Of a stretch of DNA of 34,279 nucleotides, positions 29,668 to 34,279 are shown one piece after another. Both the position numbers and the translations under genes were made by a program. The notes under the pieces are model-generated. The model did not search any database. It worked only from the letters and a program-made list of their open reading frames with translations, and was not told where the DNA came from. The DNA comes from Clostridia bacterium (GTDB taxonomy: Bacteria; Bacillota; Clostridia; Oscillospirales; CAG-272): positions 1-34,279 of the forward strand of contig JAFYPJ010000074.1 in assembly GCA_017547545.1 (NCBI GenBank), read 5' to 3'. Every line of letters begins with the position of its first letter. Within the stretch, counting starts at the first letter, position 1.

Positions 29668-32292
29668 TTAATTCCAATACAGCGGAGATTTTGAAAAATC
29701 AATATCTATGGGAGCATTACTGCGGTGGCTCCATTTATAACCCTTTTCTTGGATCATATTGAAAAGTGCTTCATTTTCCAGCCTGTAGGTTTCGGGATCC
29801 GAAATACCTTCAAGAAATACCTGACGGATGAATTTATAACCTGCCATGCAGTTTTCATCACCTATTTTTTCTGCAAGGGAGTCAAAATAGGGTATATATT
29901 CAGCAAATTCCTTTGGCATGGTAACATTTGCGGCGGCATTATGGGAAAAATGAACCTGATTCTGCAAAATTCCCATAAAATCAATATAATCTTTAATTTC
30001 ATTGGCGTTTTCACCGTAATTTTCGGTCAGATATATGCGTATCTGCTTTGCATATTCCTCCCTTGTCATGTTGGGATCTGCCAAAAGGCAAAGGCGAAGA
30101 TGTGCATAAAGATCATTGAAATTACCTTGGGTATAATTGTCATCATAGGTGAAATATCCATTCATGCCAAGCTTGTGGAAAAACATAAAATCATCATAGA
30201 GTGTATCAAGGGCAAAAAGTGGAGCAAGATAATATTCTCCGGAAATTATAGCCTCACAGATGTAGAAATTATCGGTATATTCCGCCAATTTGCGAAGGGA
30301 ACTTACAATATTTTTGTTAAGTGTGCAGCTGTTATCGCAAAGGGCGTGGGAATAACAGCGGTTATTCAGCTTTGCACACAAAATAACATTATCGGGGTAG
30401 GGAGTATTTGGCGGTTCAAGATTAAAATCACTTATGTAAATAAGTATCTTGTTTTCGGGGAAAAGTGCTTCTGTTTTTGCAGAAATATTTCTAAGTAGCT
30501 TTATAAATGCACCGCCGCGGCTACCCTCATCTCTGCCTGCTGCTTCGCAATCGGTGCATAAACAGAAATAAGAATGCTCATAGGGAGTAAGGAAGAATAC
30601 ATTTTTGGAAGGGTTCTTTTCCATATCAAGAAGGATATTTTCCGTAACCCTTTCAATAAGTGCGGGATCCGAATAGCAGGCATTGAAATTGCCGGCACCC
30701 TCAAAACCTTCACCGTTGTATATAGGTACAGAATTCTTAATATCGCTGTGGTCTGAATTGGTTTTATATAAGCCGAACACACTCTGTATTTCAATATTTG
30801 TAATAGATGTTGAAATATAGTCATATTCCTTTTCGCAAACGGGATGATTTTTAATGATATACATAGGCATGCAATCGGTAAAATTCATCATAAGCTGTGA
30901 GCTTTCGGCTCTTGTTATGGTTTTTTGCGGTTTAAGAAAAGTTTTGTTGTTTTGGGTAATACCGTTTATTACACCGTTTCCGGTTGCCCATTCAAAGGCA
31001 ATATTGCTCCATGAAGGAACATTAGATTTATCCGCATAGCCATCAATGGGTGTTCGCAAGCATTCGCATTGGTCATATTCGGAATAATATCTGTAAAGCA
31101 TGGTTACCGCTTCTGCTCTTGTAAGGTAACGGTGGGGAGCAAAGTTACCGTTTCCTACACCCGAAACTATCTTATTTTCACTTGCCCAGTTAACCGCAGC
31201 AGTGTACCATTCATTTTCGGGGACATCGGAAAAGTGTGTATAATTGCCTTTGGGCTCTGCTTCGGCATATCTTTGTAAAAGCGAAACAAACATTGCTCTT
31301 GTTAAAAAAGAATCAGGTTCAAAGTTACCGTTTCCCATTCCATTGAATATTTTTTTGCGCACCGTATATTCAACAGCTTCAAAATACCAGTCATTTTTAT
31401 TTATGTCCGGAAAATTCACATCAAGGGGCGAATTATTATCTGCCTTGGGTAGTGTATCGGTATAAAGAGATATTCCGTAAGAACCGATAACGGGATTAGG
31501 TGCAAAGGAGGGGCAAAGGGCGCCCTCATACGAATTCATTTCGAGAGTAGAAAGACGGTTACCCGTTTCGTTTTTTCCGGTTTCGTTATCAAAATATCTG
31601 TCCATAAAGATAACACATGCCTTGGAAAGGGTACCCTTTTCCAAAATGGCGGCCTTGTTAAATTCCGCGATACCAAAGGATGTAAGATCCACAAGGGAAG
31701 CAATAATATCCCAGGGAATACAAGCTTCAAGCTGCCAACCCTTATCGGTAACACATCCTGTGGCTTCAATTTTTTCTGTTAAATCGGCCTCGCCGAATCT
31801 GGTACGGCGAACCACAATTTTTTCGTCTTCTGTCATACCAAAGCAAAGCCATGCTTCATAGTCACTTGCAAGGGTAAGGCCGGAATTCAAAAGTATATTT
31901 GCGGGATCTACGGTAAAAATAAACACATCCCCGTTCCAAGCGTAAAAATCACTTTCCTTACGGTACATATCAATGCCGTAGTAAAAATTATTTCTTCCGG
32001 TGGTAAATATAAAATCCTCGTCCTCAATATCTGCATAGAAGCAAAGGCCTTCATCGGTATACTTAAAGCGCATATCTGCCTTTGGGTAATTGTCGCTGAA
32101 ACGGTCATAGCTTGGAATATAATTGGTTTCGTCAATATGTAAGGTCTCGCTCCAACCGTTGTTTACGGGAACACTCACATCACCTGCCGCCTCTTCAAAC
32201 TTATCCATATAATAGGTAGTTATGGCAAAGGAGGGTACGGTAAAATGTATACTTATTATAAGTGTTAAAATAAATAATAAAACCTTTTTCAT
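29668..32292 (-). CDS. Secreted SLH-anchored protein with CBM9-like and DUF4838 domains
   Basis: 874 residues. A Sec signal peptide covers 1-23 (KK, hydrophobic core, PSFA). Residues about 25-255 look like a CBM9/DOMON-type beta sandwich. Three S-layer-homology repeats follow at about 294-341, 354-402 and 418-470 (FPDI..NDWYFEAVEY, TRAM/TRAE motifs), which bind pyruvylated wall polymers. Residues about 495-790 match DUF4838, a glycoside-hydrolase-like domain, with its CLCTDC cysteine cluster at 577-582 and FLTPYEHSYF just before. Placing SLH repeats in the middle is unusual. It starts nine bases after the ImmA-type gene and has AAAGGAT as SD, with no promoter of its own visible, so it belongs to the xre-immA transcript. 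Probably a surface protein binding or processing polysaccharide. Confidence 0.87.
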   Translation of the reverse strand: MKKVLLFILTLIISIHFTVPSFAITTYYMDKFEEAAGDVSVPVNNGWSETLHIDETNYIPSYDRFSDNYPKADMRFKYTDEGLCFYADIEDEDFIFTTGRNNFYYGIDMYRKESDFYAWNGDVFIFTVDPANILLNSGLTLASDYEAWLCFGMTEDEKIVVRRTRFGEADLTEKIEATGCVTDKGWQLEACIPWDIIASLVDLTSFGIAEFNKAAILEKGTLSKACVIFMDRYFDNETGKNETGNRLSTLEMNSYEGALCPSFAPNPVIGSYGISLYTDTLPKADNNSPLDVNFPDINKNDWYFEAVEYTVRKKIFNGMGNGNFEPDSFLTRAMFVSLLQRYAEAEPKGNYTHFSDVPENEWYTAAVNWASENKIVSGVGNGNFAPHRYLTRAEAVTMLYRYYSEYDQCECLRTPIDGYADKSNVPSWSNIAFEWATGNGVINGITQNNKTFLKPQKTITRAESSQLMMNFTDCMPMYIIKNHPVCEKEYDYISTSITNIEIQSVFGLYKTNSDHSDIKNSVPIYNGEGFEGAGNFNACYSDPALIERVTENILLDMEKNPSKNVFFLTPYEHSYFCLCTDCEAAGRDEGSRGGAFIKLLRNISAKTEALFPENKILIYISDFNLEPPNTPYPDNVILCAKLNNRCYSHALCDNSCTLNKNIVSSLRKLAEYTDNFYICEAIISGEYYLAPLFALDTLYDDFMFFHKLGMNGYFTYDDNYTQGNFNDLYAHLRLCLLADPNMTREEYAKQIRIYLTENYGENANEIKDYIDFMGILQNQVHFSHNAAANVTMPKEFAEYIPYFDSLAEKIGDENCMAGYKFIRQVFLEGISDPETYRLENEALFNMIQEKGYKWSHRSNAPIDIDFSKSPLYWN

Positions 32293-32301
32293 AGTTATCC
32301 T

Positions 32302-32697
32302 TTATTCAAAATAAAATGTATATGCAAAGCGTACATTATCTTCGGTTACAGAAAGCTCTTCGGCTATCTGCCATGACTCGGTAAGCCCTTTTTTAAAGGC
32401 AGAGATAAGCTTTTTCTTGGGAATAAGCTTTTTAATTGCCCAGGAATTTGCCTTATATTCGTTTTTTGCCCGATTGTCTAAGGGAGAGTACATATTATAA
32501 AATGCACCTGTCTCACAATGCCCTATCTCATGGGCAAGGTGAGCCTTTTTTTCTGCCTCTGTCATTTCTTTGTCATCAATACCGATAACATAACAGCTAT
32601 CAAGGTCAACTGCGCAGCTGCCCGTTTGAGGCAGAGATGCATATTCAATAATAATGCCCTTTTCTTCGGCATATTTCAGCAAATCAAGACTTGTCAT
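32302..32697 (-). CDS. ImmA/IrrE-type metallopeptidase
   Basis: 131 residues. The zinc motif HLAHEIGHCETG contains HEIGH, with a downstream glutamate region (NEYKANSWAIKKL) supplying the third ligand. Members of this family cut Xre-type repressors, as ImmA does for ImmR in ICEBs1, and so switch on mobile elements. It follows the Xre gene with a 14-base overlap and has AAGGAG before its ATG. The pairing makes the repressor its likely substrate. The C-terminal part (LISAFKKGLTESWQIAEELSVTEDNVRFAY) is typical too. Confidence 0.92.
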   Translation of the reverse strand: MTSLDLLKYAEEKGIIIEYASLPQTGSCAVDLDSCYVIGIDDKEMTEAEKKAHLAHEIGHCETGAFYNMYSPLDNRAKNEYKANSWAIKKLIPKKKLISAFKKGLTESWQIAEELSVTEDNVRFAYTFYFE

Positions 32698-33058
32698 TTT
32701 TCTCCTTATTATACTTATATTTTATGGCAACCATTTCGGCAAAGCTCTTAACCTCTTGCCACATTTCATCGGTAACCTCCGTGTCCCCGTTAAAAAGAGC
32801 AATTTTAAGGTCATCTTCGGAAACAAAGGAGGTCTTTTCCTTTTTTTCTCCGGTTATAAGATAATCAACGGAAATATCAAAATAATCCGCAATTTTTTGT
32901 GCGGTTGCTGTTGAAATCTTTCTTTCCGGATAGTTTTTGATCCATGTAAAGGTGGATTTTGAAACCCCCAGCTCTAAGGCGAGCTTGGAGATAGTCATCC
33001 CCCTTTTCATACATAATTCTTTGATTCTGTCATAGGTAGTTTCGGGAATATTACACAT
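32684..33058 (-). CDS. Xre/CI-type transcriptional repressor
   Basis: 124 residues from the ATG at 33058, with GAGGTG just upstream; a longer frame starting at 33130 would cover the -35 of the rightward promoter region and has no SD. The HTH covers about residues 9-62 (YDRIKELCMKRGMTISKLALELGVSKSTFTWI, then DYFDISVDYLITGE). The C-terminal part is short and has no LexA-type peptidase, consistent with inactivation by the ImmA-type partner instead. It should bind the palindrome between the two promoters upstream. Confidence 0.92.
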   Translation of the reverse strand: MCNIPETTYDRIKELCMKRGMTISKLALELGVSKSTFTWIKNYPERKISTATAQKIADYFDISVDYLITGEKKEKTSFVSEDDLKIALFNGDTEVTDEMWQEVKSFAEMVAIKYKYNKEKNDKS

Positions 33059-33136
33059 AACACACCTCAAAATAAATGAATGCAAACAAAAATTTTGTGC
33101 AACATCAACAAAGTGCAAAAAAATGAACATAAGTTC
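33059..33136. other. Leader of the repressor gene with repeated GTGCAA and ATGAAC words
   Basis: Between the repressor start and the rightward promoter, GTGCAA occurs at 33097-33102 and 33113-33118 and ATGAAC at 33123-33128. These words recur near the other promoter and may be half-sites for the repressor. The leftward transcript starts near 33204, so this is its untranslated leader. Confidence 0.4.
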
Positions 33137-33165
33137 TTGACAAGTACAACAAGATGCACTATAAT
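33137..33165 (+). promoter_or_regulatory. Rightward promoter (lysis genes)
   Basis: TTGACA (33137-33142), exactly 17 bases and TATAAT (33160-33165). The start, near 33172, gives a leader of about 180 bases before the first lysis gene. That leader crosses the leftward promoter and holds two small hairpins: 33281-33298, where AGTCC pairs with GGACT, and 33325-33338. Confidence 0.85.
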
Positions 33166-33175
33166 ATGGCTACAG

Positions 33176-33191
33176 GTTCATTTTGATGAAC
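33176..33191. promoter_or_regulatory. Palindromic operator between the facing promoters
   Basis: GTTCAT (33176-33181), four bases, ATGAAC (33186-33191). Further ATGAAC half-sites are at 33123-33128 and 33227-33232. A second palindrome, ATGTCGACAT, is at 33197-33206. The position just downstream of both starts suits a repressor switch. Confidence 0.65.
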
Positions 33192-33210
33192 TATTTATGT
33201 CGACATCTAT

Positions 33211-33239
33211 ATTATAATGCAAAAACATGAACTTGTCAA
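33211..33239 (-). promoter_or_regulatory. Leftward promoter (xre-immA-SLH operon)
   Basis: On the minus strand TTGACA (33239-33234), exactly 17 bases and TATAAT (33216-33211). The start, near 33204, faces the rightward start near 33172, so both polymerases run towards each other. Both promoters share the nine bases TTGACAAGT. Confidence 0.85.
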
Positions 33240-33317
33240 TAGTTTTCCTCCAACTATAGTAATCATTATAACAAAGGGTTAGTCCAAAAAAACGGACTGT
33301 AGCGCAGGATACAATAT

Positions 33318-33353
33318 ATGGGAGTGCCAATCATGGCACAGAAAGGAGGATGA
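33318..33353 (+). CDS. Possible 11-residue leader peptide
   Basis: ATG at 33318 opens MGVPIMAQKGG and stops with TGA at 33351-33353, one base before the ATG of the next gene. The ribosome binding site AAAGGAGG of that gene lies inside it, so translation here would couple the two. There is only a weak SD (AGGAT), so the peptide may not be made. Confidence 0.3.
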   Translation: MGVPIMAQKGG

Positions 33354-33354
33354 T

Positions 33355-33603
33355 ATGACAGAAGAGATAATAGTAGCTCTTTTGGCTCTGTTAGGAACAT
33401 CGGGAGGTTCATTTATGGGGGTACTTACTGCAAACAAGCTTGTTAACTATCGAATAGAGCAGCTTGAAAAGAAGGTAGACAAGCACAATAATGTAATTGA
33501 GCGTACCTACAAGATGGAAAGGCGGCTGTCCCTTGTAGAAGAGATAATGGAGCGTAACGAAAACACTATTGAGGAATTAAAGGAATATCACAAGGGGGTG
33601 TAA
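33355..33603 (+). CDS. Phage-type membrane protein with coiled coil (XhlA-like position)
   Basis: 82 residues. A hydrophobic segment at about 4-28 (glycine-rich, LLALLGTSGGSFMGVLTA) is followed by a charged helix with heptad pattern, 33-75 (IEQLEKKVDKHNNVIERTY...). Proteins of this shape stand before holin and endolysin genes in clostridial phages. It may assist membrane lesion formation; no firm family name. AAAGGAGG is five bases before the ATG, and the following gene starts two bases after its stop. Confidence 0.75.
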   Translation: MTEEIIVALLALLGTSGGSFMGVLTANKLVNYRIEQLEKKVDKHNNVIERTYKMERRLSLVEEIMERNENTIEELKEYHKGV

Positions 33604-33605
33604 AT

Positions 33606-33779
33606 ATGCGAAAAAATCTTGCAGATCTGATAAAGGTAAAAACCATAGTAACCTTTGTTGTTCTCGGAATATTTTCCGTGCTTTCCCTCAAAGGAAGTAT
33701 AACAAGCGATAATGTAATGATAATAGTATCCTCGGTGATATCCTTTTATTTCGGTACACAGGCAGAGAAAAGGGGCTAA
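33606..33779 (+). CDS. Small holin-like membrane protein
   Basis: 57 residues with two hydrophobic segments, about 12-27 (TIVTFVVLGIFSVLSL) and 33-49 (SDNVMIIVSSVISFYFG), and a charged C-terminus ending EKRG. Size and topology fit a small class II-type holin or holin accessory protein. AAGGGGGTG lies seven bases upstream, overlapping the end of the previous gene. An M23 endolysin gene starts three bases after its stop, which supports a lysis role. Confidence 0.7.
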   Translation: MRKNLADLIKVKTIVTFVVLGIFSVLSLKGSITSDNVMIIVSSVISFYFGTQAEKRG

Positions 33780-33782
33780 AGA

Positions 33783-34279
33783 ATGTTAAATCCCTATAAA
33801 GGCGGAGAATTCCGTGTAACATCACCCTACGGCACAAGAGCTTTTGAGGGCGGGGAAGAATTCCACTTTGGTCTTGACCTTGTTGGAGAATCGGGCAAGG
33901 AATTGCTTTCAATATGTAACGGAAGGGTAATTCAAAGCAGAATAGTTTCAGATAAAAGCAATATCACATGGCAGTGGGGGAACTATATAATAATACAGGC
34001 AGAAACAGGAGAGCGCGTAATTTATGCTCATCTTTCAAAACGGTTTGTATTTCTGGGGGATAAGGTGAAAAAAGGAGATGTTATAGGAATAGAAGGAAAT
34101 ACCGGTTATTGCTTTGGCAGTCATTGTCATCTTGAAGTAAGAGATACCGAAAACAGGGTAACAACAGAGGTAAATACCCCCGCATATACAAAGATCCCCA
34201 ACAAAACGGGAAAGTATAAAATAAAGGAGGAAAAAAATATGACAAGTGAAGAAACACAGGCAATGATAAATGCATCAAA
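33783..34279 (+). CDS. M23-family peptidase, probable phage-type endolysin (partial, runs off the window)
   Basis: At least 165 residues; no stop before the window end. The LytM/M23 zinc site is complete: H28 and D32 in HFGLDL, catalytic H83 in YAHLS, H114 and H116 in GSHCHLEVR. No signal peptide, as expected for a holin-dependent endolysin that cuts peptidoglycan cross-bridges. The catalytic domain ends near residue 135, then a lysine-rich linker. An in-frame ATG at 34239 (residue 153) has a strong AAAGGAGG eight bases before it and could start a second product made of the unseen C-terminal part. SD for the main start is AGGGG. Confidence 0.88.
   Translation, partial: MLNPYKGGEFRVTSPYGTRAFEGGEEFHFGLDLVGESGKELLSICNGRVIQSRIVSDKSNITWQWGNYIIIQAETGERVIYAHLSKRFVFLGDKVKKGDVIGIEGNTGYCFGSHCHLEVRDTENRVTTEVNTPAYTKIPNKTGKYKIKEEKNMTSEETQAMINAS

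Noticed and set aside
32684-33130. Longer Xre protein from 33130
   Set aside because: The extra 24 residues have no ribosome binding site and do not resemble an Xre N-terminus; the ATG at 33058 follows GAGGTG.

Overview
The window looks like a chromosomal segment of a low-GC anaerobic Firmicute, most likely an uncultured gut or rumen Clostridia. The reasons are strong AGGAGG-type ribosome binding sites, near-consensus TTGACA/TATAAT promoters, frequent TTG and GTG starts, ATGA gene overlaps, an SLH-domain surface protein, a TypA, and a Crp/Fnr regulator beside a thioredoxin. No rRNA, tRNA, CRISPR array, transposase or integrase is visible.

Layout. (1) 1-1161: a compact cassette of two overlapping genes, a four-helix-bundle (S23/Avd-like) protein and a small protein resembling a miniaturised pyroglutamyl-peptidase (C15), bracketed by two arrays of short hairpins joined by repeated linkers (TGAAG/CTTCA on the left, GTGAAAT on the right). 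This is the best candidate for an undescribed system. (2) 1183-3030: an MBL-fold hydrolase and a Crp/Fnr regulator, convergent with thioredoxin, whose promoter carries a CRP-like palindrome centred near -41. (3) 3108-5500: araD and an FGGY sugar kinase. (4) 5593-7625: a radical SAM/SPASM protein and a probable Mn-type CDF exporter. (5) 7755-9033: a flavin reductase and an SDR oxidoreductase. (6) 9183-9712: a 58-residue ribbon-helix-helix protein divergent from a Cys-rich small protein, with a perfect 29-bp operator. (7) 9810-12910: a split transketolase divergent from aldose 1-epimerase. With araD and the kinase this suggests pentose (L-arabinose-type) use feeding the pentose phosphate pathway; no isomerase is present here. 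(8) 13011-17633: an HtrA-like protease, a response regulator, a histidine kinase and a PgeF/YfiH protein, an envelope-stress-like group. (9) 17741-24965: a tightly packed seven-gene run with a gliding-type ABC transporter (ATPase, permease, GldG-like, DUF4340), a PpiC lipoprotein and two HAD phosphatases. (10) 24951-29535: DUF1846 protein, THUMP methyltransferase, TypA.

(11) 29668-34279: a phage-like control and lysis locus. An Xre repressor, an ImmA-type protease and, in the same apparent operon, a large secreted CBM9-like/SLH/DUF4838 protein run leftwards. A coiled-coil membrane protein, a small holin-like protein and an M23 endolysin (cut by the window end) run rightwards. The two sets are driven by consensus promoters that face each other across a palindromic operator. 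Whether this is the edge of a prophage or a domesticated lysis/secretion module cannot be decided from this window.

All family names are from reading motifs by eye; no database search was run.
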